DNA of 58,607 bases from Bacteroidota bacterium (lineage in GTDB: Bacteria; Bacteroidota; Bacteroidia; B-17B0; Aurantibacillaceae). Positions 26,779 through 35,334 of this stretch are shown piece by piece. The notes under the pieces are model-generated. The model did not search any database. It had not been told where the DNA came from and was given only the letters and a program-made list of their open reading frames with translations. Location of the stretch: NCBI GenBank assembly GCA_023251755.1, contig JAHEYF010000022.1, positions 1 through 58,607 of the forward strand. The letters run 5' to 3'. Position numbers and translations under genes: made by a program. Position 1 is the stretch's first letter. The number at the start of each line of letters is the position of its first letter.

Positions 26779-27501
26779 ATGCCTGAAATAATTCAACTCA
26801 GCAACATCGCACGTTCCTATATTATAGGTACCGAAATCATCCATGCGCTTCGTTCCGTTACTTTAAGCATTTCAAAAAATGAATACGTTGCTTTAATGGG
26901 CCCCTCGGGTTCAGGAAAATCAACCCTGATGAATGTGCTGGGCTGCTTAGATACACCCAGCGCCGGTGAATATGTATTGAATGGAATATCAGTGGCCCGT
27001 ATGAGCGACAATGAGCTGGCCGAAGTACGCAACAAGGAAATCGGTTTTGTATTTCAGACCTTTAATTTATTGCCCCGCTCAACGGCTCTCGAAAATGTAA
27101 TGCTGCCTTTGGTATATGCCGGGTTGAACAAAGCAGACCGCGAGGCAAGAGCCAAAGAGGTGCTGGAACAGGTGGGCCTGGCTAACAGAATGACCCATAA
27201 ACCCAATGAATTATCAGGCGGTCAGCGCCAGCGGGTTGCAATTGCACGCGCCTTAGTCAACAAACCAGCTATTATTTTAGCCGATGAACCCACCGGGAAC
27301 CTCGATTCTAAAACATCCGTCGAAATTATGGGCCTGCTCGAAGAAATACACGACAAGGGAAACACCATTATTTTAGTGACCCACGAAGAAGATATAGCCC
27401 GCCATTCCCACAGGATTATCAGGCTAAAGGACGGAATTGTAGAAAATGATTTTGTCAACGATGCCCTCACCACGGTAAAATCACGAAACGATAAAGCTTA
27501 A
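26779..27501 (+). CDS. ABC transporter ATP-binding protein of the LolD/MacB type
   Basis: 240 residues, all motifs intact: Walker [10 protein letters not shown] (41-49), Q-loop [11 protein letters not shown], signature [15 protein letters not shown] (about 143-157), Walker [14 protein letters not shown] and the switch histidine in VTHEED. The TFNLLPR and NLDS phrases are typical of the MacB/LolD/FtsE branch, which powers mechanotransmission rather than substrate import. No permease gene is adjacent; it stands alone between gcvH (divergent) and a lipoprotein gene. Its partner must be elsewhere. Confidence 0.9.
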   Translation: MPEIIQLSNIARSYIIGTEIIHALRSVTLSISKNEYVALMGPSGSGKSTLMNVLGCLDTPSAGEYVLNGISVARMSDNELAEVRNKEIGFVFQTFNLLPRSTALENVMLPLVYAGLNKADREARAKEVLEQVGLANRMTHKPNELSGGQRQRVAIARALVNKPAIILADEPTGNLDSKTSVEIMGLLEEIHDKGNTIILVTHEEDIARHSHRIIRLKDGIVENDFVNDALTTVKSRNDKA

Positions 27502-27675
27502 AGCCAAGCCGGTATTTTTTTTAATTTTAAATTAAACCTTCAGCTTTTGTTGTCGTCTTACCTTTTAACAGAAGGTTTCTGATTTCAAATTCCGAAGCTG
27601 AATTAAAAAAAATTAATTTTACTTTTAAACCCGGCCTGATTTTCTACATCTTAATTAAAATAAAAACAAAAAAAC

Positions 27676-28563
27676 ATGAAAACCCGTAAAATTTTTTTAG
27701 GAATAACTGCCATTGCAATAGGAGCAGGTTTAATCGTATCCTCCTGTAAAAAAAAGGAAGAAAAAGACAGTGATACCGCTGCTGCCAGCGATCACAATTA
27801 TGCTGAAAACGTATCGAACGACATCACCAATATCGGTGATCAGGCCGGTGGGGGTTCCGGTAATTCTTTAACTTCATACAAAGGCGAACCCAACTCTACA
27901 TTTATGGTAAGTTGTGCCGATAGCATCACCCGCGACACCGTGAACCATGTAGTAACCGTTTATTTTGGAACAACCCCAACTGTTTGTTTAGATGGAAGAA
28001 CCCGCAGCGGTACCATCCAGTTTTCTTATACCGGTGGTGTTCATTACCGCGATTCAGGTATAGTAATTACCGTAACACCTATTAATTATACGGTGGATGG
28101 CAACCAGATCAACGGAACAAAAACCATTAAAAACTTAGGCAGGATCAATGGCAACTTCAACTGGAATGTACAGGCCAATATGCAGATTGTAAAAGCAAAC
28201 AACGGCGGAACAATCAGCTGGAGCTGTAACAAAACAAAAGTGTTGTTAAATACAAGTTCGGTGTATTCAGGGCCTAACAACCCCATCAACTGGGCAAATG
28301 CCAAAATTGGAATTACTGGTAGTGCAAACGGTACCACAGCCAACGGAGATAATTTTACCGCCACAGTTACCAGCCAGCTTGTGCGTGATTTTACCTGTGC
28401 CCCTGAGCCTTCAAAACCACACCGTCACCCGTTTATTCAAGGTACCATTGATTTTACACCCGGCACCAAACCCACCCGTCACATTGATTTTGGCGCAGGC
28501 AGCTGCGACAACGATGCAACTGTTACCATCAACGGAACTGTTTACAACATCACCTTGCATTAA
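27676..28563 (+). CDS. Lipoprotein of unknown function (295 aa)
   Basis: The N-terminus MKTRKIFLGITAIAIGAGLI is followed by the lipobox LIVSSC, with C at about residue 24 and K-K-K after it. After a low-complexity acidic linker (about 30-45) the protein is beta-rich, with repeated short phrases ending in Thr-Val-Asn-Gly and several cysteines (VSCAD, TVCLDG, WSCNK, DFTCA, GSCDN) that may pair in the periplasm. GTIQFSYTGG and GTIDFTPGTKP suggest two related beta-sheet halves. I do not recognise a named family. It is monocistronic, with a strong terminator after it. Confidence 0.75.
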   Translation: MKTRKIFLGITAIAIGAGLIVSSCKKKEEKDSDTAAASDHNYAENVSNDITNIGDQAGGGSGNSLTSYKGEPNSTFMVSCADSITRDTVNHVVTVYFGTTPTVCLDGRTRSGTIQFSYTGGVHYRDSGIVITVTPINYTVDGNQINGTKTIKNLGRINGNFNWNVQANMQIVKANNGGTISWSCNKTKVLLNTSSVYSGPNNPINWANAKIGITGSANGTTANGDNFTATVTSQLVRDFTCAPEPSKPHRHPFIQGTIDFTPGTKPTRHIDFGAGSCDNDATVTINGTVYNITLH

Positions 28564-28582
28564 AATTATAAGCTAACTTGTT

Positions 28583-28616
28583 AAGCCCCAATTGAATTAA
28601 TTGGGGCTTTTTTTAT
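28583..28616 (+). terminator. Rho-independent terminator of the lipoprotein gene
   Basis: Stem of 11 bp: AAGCCCCAATT (28583-28593) and AATTGGGGCTT (28599-28609), loop of 5, then a run of T residues. Confidence 0.9.
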
Positions 28617-28665
28617 TTATCCCGCCTTGTTGAAAACTTGATTTACCAAGCTATACAGCTTGTTT

Positions 28666-28673
28666 TATATTTG
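28666..28673 (+). promoter_or_regulatory. -7 element of tex
   Basis: TATATTTG matches TAnnTTTG and lies 16 bp before the ATG at 28690. It sits inside the upstream extension of the open frame that begins with TTG at 28660, which is why the shorter start is preferred. A TTG at 28638-28640 is 25 bp away, longer than usual. Confidence 0.6.
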
Positions 28674-28689
28674 TAAAAAAGATTTTTAC

Positions 28690-30942
28690 ATGAGCGAGGC
28701 ACGGTTTTATTTTAAGATTGCTGATAAATTAAACATTGATAGCAAACAGGTTACGGCCACAGTAAATTTATTGGACGAGGGAGCCACCATTCCTTTTATT
28801 TCGAGGTACCGCAAAGAGTTAACCGGAAGTTTAGATGAAGTACAGGTGGGACAAATTCACGATGAGATAGAGCGCCTGCGCCAGTTGGAGAACCGAAGGG
28901 AAAGTATTTTAAAATCGATTGAAGGACAGGGAAAATTAACGGAAGAATTAAAAGAAAAAATTCTCGGTGCCGAAACCCTGAGCCAGCTGGAAGACCTTTA
29001 CCTGCCGTATAAACCCAGGCGTCGCACCAAAGCAACCATCGCCCGCGAAAAAGGCCTGGAGCCATTGGCACTTTTGTTACTGGAGCAAAAAAACACAGCT
29101 GTTTTTGAAGAGGCCCAAAATTATGTGAACCCCGAAAAAGAAGTCAACAACCCCAATGAAGCCCTGCAGGGCGCCCGCGACATTATTGCTGAAATAGTAA
29201 GTGAAAATGCCGAAGCCCGTGAAAAGCTTCGCAAACTTTTTAAATCATCGGCTACCATTAAAAGCCGCTTAGTAAAAGGCAAAGAAGAAGAAGGCGAAAA
29301 ATTCAGCGATTATTTTGAATGGGAAGAACCTTTAATGTCCTGCCCTTCGCACCGTCTGCTGGCTATGCGCCGCGGTGAAAAAGAAGATTTTTTGATTCTT
29401 GATATTAAACCCAACGAAGAAGAGGCCATAGCTACTTTGACCAAACAATTTGTTGTGGCCAATAACGAAGCAGCCACTCAGGTGAAAGAAGCCGTTGAAG
29501 ACAGTTACCACCGTTTGCTGCAATCTTCCATTGAAGCCGAAATGCGGGTACTCACCAAAGAACTGGCCGAAGAAAAAGCCATACAGGTATTTGCCGATAA
29601 CATCCGGGAGCTTTTATTAGCTTCACCGCTGGGCCAAAAGGCTATTCTGGCCATTGATCCGGGTTTCAGAACAGGATGCAAGGTTGTTGCATTGGATAAA
29701 CAGGGGAAATTACTTGAAGATACTGTGATCTATCCGCACGAACCACAAAAACGAACAACAGAAGCGGAGAACATTGTGCTGGCTTTCTGTGCCAAACACT
29801 GCATTGAAGCCATTGCCATAGGGAATGGGACAGCCGGAAGAGAAACAGAAACCTTTGTACGCAACATAGACGTTTTACCAAAAGAAATTCATGTGATTAT
29901 GGTGAACGAAAGCGGGGCCTCTGTGTATTCCGCATCAGAAGCCGCCCGCGAAGAATTTCCCGATTACGATCTCACAGTCCGGGGCTCGGTGTCTATCGGA
30001 CGCAGACTTGCCGACCCCTTAGCCGAATTGGTGAAGATAGACCCCAAAGCCATTGGCGTTGGGCAATACCAGCACGACGTAGACCAAACCGCCCTCAAGG
30101 ATAAATTGGATGTGGTGGTGAGCAGTTGTGTAAATGCAGTGGGTGTGGAAGTGAATACTGCCAGTAAACAATTGTTAACTTATGTATCTGGACTTGGCCC
30201 TCAATTGGCACAAAACATTGTGAATTACCGGAATGAAAACGGTCCTTTTCTAACGCGGCAGGAGTTGATGAAAGTGTCACGCATGGGCGAAAAAATATTT
30301 GAGCAGGCGGCTGGTTTTTTACGTATTCGTGACGGTCAACACCCTTTGGACAAAAGTGCCGTGCATCCCGAAAGTTATCATATTGTGGAAAAAATGGCCG
30401 CTGATTTAAACAGCAGTGTGGAAGACCTCATGAAGAACAAAGAACTGCGCAAACAAATTAAAGCTGTTCATTATGTGACTGATAAAGTTGGGTTACCCAC
30501 TTTGCAGGACATCCTGAGTGAATTAGACAAACCAGGCCGTGATCCACGCAAAACATTTGAAGTTTTTCATTTTGATGAAGGGGTTCAAAAAATAGAAGAC
30601 CTGCGCGAAGGAATGAAGTTGCCGGGTATCGTTACCAATGTAACCAACTTCGGGGCTTTTGTAGACATTGGTGTGCACCAGGATGGTTTGGTTCACATCA
30701 GCCAGTTGTCCAATACTTTTGTAGACGATCCCAACAAGGTGGTAAAGGTACAACAGCAGGTAATGGTTACTGTTACCGAGGTGGATGTAAAACGCAAGCG
30801 GATTGCGTTGAGTATGAAGGACGAGATGCAACCCTCATCAAACAATCACAAACAGACCAACAATAAAACCAAGGAACCACAATACGATCCGAATGATATG
30901 AAGTCTGCTTTGGCCGCTTTGAAAAGTAAATTTGGAAAGTAG
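28690..30942 (+). CDS. tex: Tex-type RNA-binding transcription accessory protein
   Basis: 750 residues from the ATG at 28690. Tex proteins bind nucleic acid and affect transcription; their exact job is poorly defined. Order of domains: N-terminal helical region (IPFISRYRKELTGSLDEVQV), YqgF-like nuclease fold (AILAIDPGFRTGCKVVALD, about 320), the conserved ESGASVYSASEAAREEFP, two helix-hairpin-helix motifs (GLGPQLAQNIVNYRNENGPF, about 500), and a C-terminal S1 domain (GMKLPGIVTNVTNFGAFVDI, about 645-720). Length is usual for the family. The longer open frame with a TTG start would put the promoter inside the gene. Confidence 0.93.
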   Translation: MSEARFYFKIADKLNIDSKQVTATVNLLDEGATIPFISRYRKELTGSLDEVQVGQIHDEIERLRQLENRRESILKSIEGQGKLTEELKEKILGAETLSQLEDLYLPYKPRRRTKATIAREKGLEPLALLLLEQKNTAVFEEAQNYVNPEKEVNNPNEALQGARDIIAEIVSENAEAREKLRKLFKSSATIKSRLVKGKEEEGEKFSDYFEWEEPLMSCPSHRLLAMRRGEKEDFLILDIKPNEEEAIATLTKQFVVANNEAATQVKEAVEDSYHRLLQSSIEAEMRVLTKELAEEKAIQVFADNIRELLLASPLGQKAILAIDPGFRTGCKVVALDKQGKLLEDTVIYPHEPQKRTTEAENIVLAFCAKHCIEAIAIGNGTAGRETETFVRNIDVLPKEIHVIMVNESGASVYSASEAAREEFPDYDLTVRGSVSIGRRLADPLAELVKIDPKAIGVGQYQHDVDQTALKDKLDVVVSSCVNAVGVEVNTASKQLLTYVSGLGPQLAQNIVNYRNENGPFLTRQELMKVSRMGEKIFEQAAGFLRIRDGQHPLDKSAVHPESYHIVEKMAADLNSSVEDLMKNKELRKQIKAVHYVTDKVGLPTLQDILSELDKPGRDPRKTFEVFHFDEGVQKIEDLREGMKLPGIVTNVTNFGAFVDIGVHQDGLVHISQLSNTFVDDPNKVVKVQQQVMVTVTEVDVKRKRIALSMKDEMQPSSNNHKQTNNKTKEPQYDPNDMKSALAALKSKFGK

Positions 30943-30969
30943 AGGGTTAATTCAAAATTCAACGTGTGC

Positions 30970-31587
30970 TCACATAAAATCCCTTACCTGTTGAGTGATG
31001 AAGTTTTTCACTTCTTCCCAGGTCACTGATTTATCTGTAACTACGGGGGCTTCATTGTGTTCCGCATCTTCAAAATAAACGATACTTCTTACTACAAATC
31101 CAATATCTCTGTTGGCAAATTTTTCACTATACAGATTTAATAACTCCTGCATGGTGTAATGTTTCAATAAATAATACAGGTCATAAAAATCTTTTTTTAC
31201 TCCCCGGCCAGTCACAGCACTTATCTTCATCGCTGCAATGTCATCTAAATCAGCTATTTTAATGTTATCAATTACTTTAACAGGGCGTATCCAGTTGTAG
31301 GGTATATTCACAAAATCAACTTTGGTTTGATTAATGTTTACAAATAATCCTATTTTGGTTGGTGATTTAAATCCAAAGTTAAAGGTGGCTTTTTCAAGTT
31401 CTTCCAATAAATAATCCTGATCAAAATCCTTATTGTTAAACAAATCTAAATCAATTGAAAGTCGGTGACCCCAATACAATGCTAATGCCGTTCCTCCAAC
31501 AAGAACAAAGTCATCAAATGCTTTAATAGACCTTATTTTATTTAGGGTGTCCAAAGCCCCTGGTGGGACTGCCGAATAGTGTAACAT
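30970..31587 (-). CDS. AbiEii-like nucleotidyltransferase (putative toxin)
   Basis: 205 residues. The polymerase-beta-type nucleotidyltransferase motif is GG (31-32) followed by D46-x-D48 in RLSIDLDLF, with a third acidic candidate in TKVDFVNI (about 114). The C-terminal part (ADLDDIAAMKISAVTGRG, then KDFYDLYYLL) is characteristic of AbiEii/MenT-like proteins. Relatives act as toxins that transfer nucleotides to tRNA and serve in phage defence; many solitary homologues are uncharacterised. It overlaps the upstream DUF6922-like gene by 46 bp, a tight pairing typical of toxin-antitoxin units. The pair is located between tex and recQ. Confidence 0.8.
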   Translation of the reverse strand: MLHYSAVPPGALDTLNKIRSIKAFDDFVLVGGTALALYWGHRLSIDLDLFNNKDFDQDYLLEELEKATFNFGFKSPTKIGLFVNINQTKVDFVNIPYNWIRPVKVIDNIKIADLDDIAAMKISAVTGRGVKKDFYDLYYLLKHYTMQELLNLYSEKFANRDIGFVVRSIVYFEDAEHNEAPVVTDKSVTWEEVKNFITQQVRDFM

Positions 31588-31844
31588 CTGAATTGTGAAA
31601 GCGGAAGATTAAAATATAAACTACAAAAATTCAAATTTAATTTGTTTAATTGCCGGGCCTTTAATACCGCCTCCTTAATACGCTCTATACCATAATAGCG
31701 CTTAATTTCAAACCATTCCTCCAGCGTTCCCCGGTCCAATACCCGTTCAATAACAAAGCGGTAATTGTTCTGGTAGTCAATTTTTTCAAATTCACAATCC
31801 CAAAAAAGTTCAGGCCTTAACTTAGGTAATGCAGTGTTTTGCAT
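31542..31844 (-). CDS. DUF6922-like protein, putative antitoxin partner
   Basis: 100 residues from the ATG at 31844; a five-codon longer version would start with TTG inside the -7 element. The core LRPELFWDCEFEKIDYQNN followed by FVIERVLDRGTLEEWFEI is the recurring pattern of small proteins found just upstream of AbiEii-like nucleotidyltransferases in Bacteroidota. The last 15 codons overlap the start of the toxin-like gene, which suggests coupled translation. Function as antitoxin is inferred from position only. Confidence 0.72.
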   Translation of the reverse strand: MQNTALPKLRPELFWDCEFEKIDYQNNYRFVIERVLDRGTLEEWFEIKRYYGIERIKEAVLKARQLNKLNLNFCSLYFNLPLSQFRCYTIRQSHQGLWTP

Positions 31845-31848
31845 AAAA

Positions 31849-31856
31849 CAAATATA
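31849..31856 (-). promoter_or_regulatory. -7 element of the DUF6922/AbiEii pair, implying a leaderless mRNA
   Basis: TATATTTG on the minus strand matches TAnnTTTG and ends 4 bp before the ATG at 31844. Transcription would start at or next to the start codon. No consensus TTG at -33. Confidence 0.5.
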
Positions 31857-31934
31857 CAATCAAAAATGCAGGTTTTGACAGAGGGTATTTATTTTAAAGA
31901 TTGTGAATGTGACCGTACGGACTCCAATTAAATT

Positions 31935-34151
31935 TTAATTCCCGAACTCGCTGATAAACTTAATGCGCATTAAACGAACTTCTTCTTCGCTGTAATCGTC
32001 TTCACCCAGTTCTTTTAAAGTGGCCTGTATTGAATCAGTGTCTGTATCGCGGAAGTATTCGTAGACTTCTTCCTGTTTTTCAGGGTCCATCACTTCATCC
32101 AGGTAATAATTGATGTTTACTTTTGTTCCCGACGCTACAATGCTTTCTATTTCATTCAGCAGGTCGTTCATAGGTAGTTGTTTGGCTTTGGCCATCACAT
32201 CTAAGTTCACCTTGCGGTCTATGCTCTGAATAATAAATACTTTTAAGCCCGACTTGTTGACCACTGATTTCACCAGCATATCTACCGGCCTTTCAATCTC
32301 ATTTTCCTCCACATACTTTTTAATCACCTCTACAAAAGACTTCCCGTACTTGGAGGCTTTGCCCGAACCAACACCGGTTATACGGGTCAGCTCATCAATT
32401 GAAATGGGGTATTGAATAGCCATTTCCTCGAGTGAGGATTCCTGGAAAATAACATAAGGTGGTAATTTTTTCAGTTTGGCAATTTTCTTCACCTCATCTT
32501 TCAGCATCGAAAACAACACCTCGTCGGCCACGCTGCCACCCTTGCCTGCACCGGCACCCATCTCATCGTCGTCTGTGCTGTCCGAGCCCATGTAATCGTG
32601 GTCGCGGGTAACCATAATGGAGTAAGGTTGTTCAAAAAAGGCTTTTCCTTTTTCGGTCACCTTTAAGGTTCCGTAAGTTTCTATGTCTTTTACCAACAAA
32701 CCATTCACCAGGGCCTGGCGTATAACCGCGTTCCAGTATTTTTCATCCTTCCCGTCTTCCGCGCCTTGTCCGTATATTTCAAGCAGGTTGTGTTTGTATG
32801 ATTTTACATTGGCCGTAAGGTTGCCCAATAAAACATTGATCACATCCTTGGCTTTGTGTTTTTCTTTTTTATTTATTTCAATCACAACTTCAATAGCCAG
32901 TGCAATGTCGTCTTTCCCTTCAAAACTTTGTTTGGGGTTGCGGCAATTGTCGCATTGGCCGTTGCATTTTTTCTCGTCGTAGGTTTCACCGAAATAATGC
33001 AGGATAAATTTCCTGCGGCAGGCCGAGGTTTCAGCAAAAGAAACAGTTTCGGTGAGCAATTGTTTTCCTATTTCCTGTTCGGCAACAGGTTTGCCTTTCA
33101 TAAATTTTTCGAGCTTAACTATATCGTCGTAGCTGTAAAAAGTCAGGCAATTGCCTTCTCCCCCGTCGCGTCCGGCCCTTCCGGTTTCCTGGTAATAACC
33201 TTCCAGCGATTTAGGAATATCGTGATGAATCACATAACGTACATCCGGTTTGTCAATCCCCATCCCAAAAGCAATGGTGGCTACAATCACATCAATGTCT
33301 TCCATCAAAAACAAGTCCTGTGTCCTTGCACGCTCCTTGGCATCCAGTCCGGCGTGGTAAGGTTCGGCTTTTATTCCATTTACTTTTAAGGCCGAAGCCA
33401 GCTCCTCTACCTTTTTACGGCTGAGGCAATAAATAATTCCCGATTTTCCTTCCTGTCCTTTTACATATTTAATCACCTCTTTAATTACGTTCACCTTTGG
33501 TCTTACTTCGTAATACAGGTTGGAACGGTTAAAGGATGATTTGAATAAATTGGCTTTGGTCATGCCCAGGTTTTTCTGGATGTCCAATTGTACTTTGGGT
33601 GTAGCTGTAGCGGTAAGTGCGATGATAGGAACCTTGCCTATGCGGTCTATGATGGGGCGCAGGCGGCGGTATTCGGGTCTGAAATCGTGTCCCCATTCCG
33701 AAATACAATGTGCTTCGTCAATAGCAAAAAACGAAATCCGGAACTCAGAGAAGAATTTTACGTTTTCGTCTTTGGTTAAAGATTCGGGGGCAACATATAA
33801 TAATTTGGTTTTACCGGATAAGACGTCTTTTTTAACCTGTGCAATTTCACCTTTGTTTAAGGAAGAGTTTAAAAAGTGGGCAATCCCGTCTTCATTGCTA
33901 AAACCGCGGATAGCGTCCACCTGGTTTTTCATCAGGGCAATTAAAGGCGAAACAATAATCGCTGTTCCTTCGCTTAAGATGGCTGGTAATTGGTAACACA
34001 GGGATTTACCACCCCCGGTGGGCATAATCACAAATGTATCGTTCCCTTCTAAAACGCTGTTGATGATCTTTTCCTGGTTCCCCTTAAAACCATCAAACCC
34101 GAAAAAGCGCTGCAGGGTTTCCTGTAATGGGTATTCTAATACTAAACTCAT
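31935..34151 (-). CDS. recQ: ATP-dependent DNA helicase RecQ
   Basis: 738 residues, somewhat longer than E. coli RecQ (about 610). Walker A MPTGGGKS (43-50), DEAH (145-148) followed by CISEWGHDFRPEYRRL, motif VI QETGRAGRDG, and the RQC zinc site with cysteines in CRRKFILHYFGE and KKCNGQCDNC (about 378-403). A winged helix and an HRDC-like domain (about 560-640; LTRITGVGSGKASKYG) follow, and the extra C-terminal stretch is acidic (ELGEDDYSEEEV). It unwinds recombination and replication intermediates. It is divergent from the isomerase gene; the two start within 80 bp of each other. Confidence 0.95.
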   Translation of the reverse strand: MSLVLEYPLQETLQRFFGFDGFKGNQEKIINSVLEGNDTFVIMPTGGGKSLCYQLPAILSEGTAIIVSPLIALMKNQVDAIRGFSNEDGIAHFLNSSLNKGEIAQVKKDVLSGKTKLLYVAPESLTKDENVKFFSEFRISFFAIDEAHCISEWGHDFRPEYRRLRPIIDRIGKVPIIALTATATPKVQLDIQKNLGMTKANLFKSSFNRSNLYYEVRPKVNVIKEVIKYVKGQEGKSGIIYCLSRKKVEELASALKVNGIKAEPYHAGLDAKERARTQDLFLMEDIDVIVATIAFGMGIDKPDVRYVIHHDIPKSLEGYYQETGRAGRDGGEGNCLTFYSYDDIVKLEKFMKGKPVAEQEIGKQLLTETVSFAETSACRRKFILHYFGETYDEKKCNGQCDNCRNPKQSFEGKDDIALAIEVVIEINKKEKHKAKDVINVLLGNLTANVKSYKHNLLEIYGQGAEDGKDEKYWNAVIRQALVNGLLVKDIETYGTLKVTEKGKAFFEQPYSIMVTRDHDYMGSDSTDDDEMGAGAGKGGSVADEVLFSMLKDEVKKIAKLKKLPPYVIFQESSLEEMAIQYPISIDELTRITGVGSGKASKYGKSFVEVIKKYVEENEIERPVDMLVKSVVNKSGLKVFIIQSIDRKVNLDVMAKAKQLPMNDLLNEIESIVASGTKVNINYYLDEVMDPEKQEEVYEYFRDTDTDSIQATLKELGEDDYSEEEVRLMRIKFISEFGN

Positions 34152-34186
34152 GTGAATATAATGGGGTGTTTATGTTATTATTTAAA

Positions 34187-34194
34187 TACTTTTG
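34187..34194 (+). promoter_or_regulatory. -7 element of the sugar-phosphate isomerase gene
   Basis: TACTTTTG matches TAnnTTTG, 34 bp before the ATG at 34229. Its place excludes the longer open frame beginning at 34127, which would also overlap recQ. Confidence 0.5.
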
Positions 34195-34228
34195 TATTAA
34201 CGATCAACGTAAAGATATAATAAAAATT

Positions 34229-35245
34229 ATGTCAGGAACAAAACAATTTGATGACAATTTCTTTCAAAATGACCAATCCGTAAAAACGGACGATGAAATT
34301 TTGGAACTCGCTAAAAAAACCATAAATATTGAAGCGCAGGCTTTGATTAATTTGCAAAAAAATATCGACAAAACTTTTGCTGAATGTGTGCGTTTAATTT
34401 CGCAATCGCCGGGAAGGGTTGTTGTTACTGGCATTGGGAAGAGTGCGATTATAGCTCAAAAAATTGTGGCCACCCTCAACAGCACCGGAACACCCGCCAT
34501 ATATATGCACGCAGCCGATGCTATTCATGGTGATTTAGGAATTATTCAACAAGCGGATCATGTAATTTGCATTTCGAAAAGCGGAAACACACCTGAGATA
34601 AAAATACTGGTACCCCTGTTAAAACGGGGAGGCAATAAATTAATAGCCATTGTGGGCAATTTATCTTCGTACCTGGCTGTTCAGGCCGATTATGTATTAA
34701 ATGCCGTAGTTGAAAAAGAAGCCTGCCCCAACAACCTGGCGCCCACCAGCAGCACCACTGCGCAATTGGTGATAGGCGATGCCCTGGCGGTGTGTTTGAT
34801 TTCGCACAGGGGCTTTACGGCAAAGGATTTTGCGCATTACCACCCGGGTGGGGCCCTTGGCAAAAAATTGTACTTAAAAGTGGGCGATATTTCAGTGCAC
34901 AATGCCCGGCCTGCCGTAGGCCCCGATACCGGGGTCAAGGATGTGATTCTTGAAATTTCGAAAAACCGTCTGGGCGCTGCGGCTGTTATACAGCAAAACC
35001 TAATAATAGGCGTAATTACGGATGGTGATTTACGTCGGATGCTCGAAAAAAATTCAGATATTGCCGGACTTAAAGCTTCGGACATTATGTCCCCCCAGCC
35101 GAAGCAGATTGAAAAAGAAGACTTGGCTATCAAGGCCCTTGCTGCGATGCAGGAACACAGTGTATCACAATTAATAGTAGCAGACAAGGGTGTTTTTTCA
35201 GGATTCATACATATTCATGATTTAATGCGTGAAGGCATTATCTGA
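34229..35245 (+). CDS. kdsD: KdsD/GutQ-type arabinose 5-phosphate isomerase (SIS plus two CBS domains)
   Basis: 338 residues from the ATG at 34229 (MSGTKQF). An N-terminal SIS domain (about 40-190) has VVTGIGKSAIIAQKIVATLN, the conserved DAIHGDLG and SKSGNTPEI; then PTSSTTAQLVIGDALAVCL and HPGGALGKKLYL lead to two CBS domains (about 215-335; IGVITDGDLRRMLE, FSGFIHIHDLM). Length and motifs fit KdsD, which turns ribulose 5-phosphate into arabinose 5-phosphate for Kdo in lipopolysaccharide. The partner kdsA and kdsB genes are not in the window. Confidence 0.88.
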   Translation: MSGTKQFDDNFFQNDQSVKTDDEILELAKKTINIEAQALINLQKNIDKTFAECVRLISQSPGRVVVTGIGKSAIIAQKIVATLNSTGTPAIYMHAADAIHGDLGIIQQADHVICISKSGNTPEIKILVPLLKRGGNKLIAIVGNLSSYLAVQADYVLNAVVEKEACPNNLAPTSSTTAQLVIGDALAVCLISHRGFTAKDFAHYHPGGALGKKLYLKVGDISVHNARPAVGPDTGVKDVILEISKNRLGAAAVIQQNLIIGVITDGDLRRMLEKNSDIAGLKASDIMSPQPKQIEKEDLAIKALAAMQEHSVSQLIVADKGVFSGFIHIHDLMREGII

Positions 35246-35334
35246 TAAAGCGTAGAGATCCTCAGAATGCCCTCTTTTTTTTATGCTGAGAAATGAAAAA
35301 ATGCCTACCTTAGGCCTCCTTAAAACCTAAATAC

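Noticed and set aside
27676..28563. Lipoprotein as permease partner of the upstream ABC ATPase
   Set aside because: It has no membrane helices beyond the lipobox and no FtsX/MacB-type fold; the two genes are 174 bp apart.
32856..33996. Plus-strand frames of 158-177 codons opposite recQ
   Set aside because: RecQ is complete and conserved on the minus strand; these are antisense shadows.
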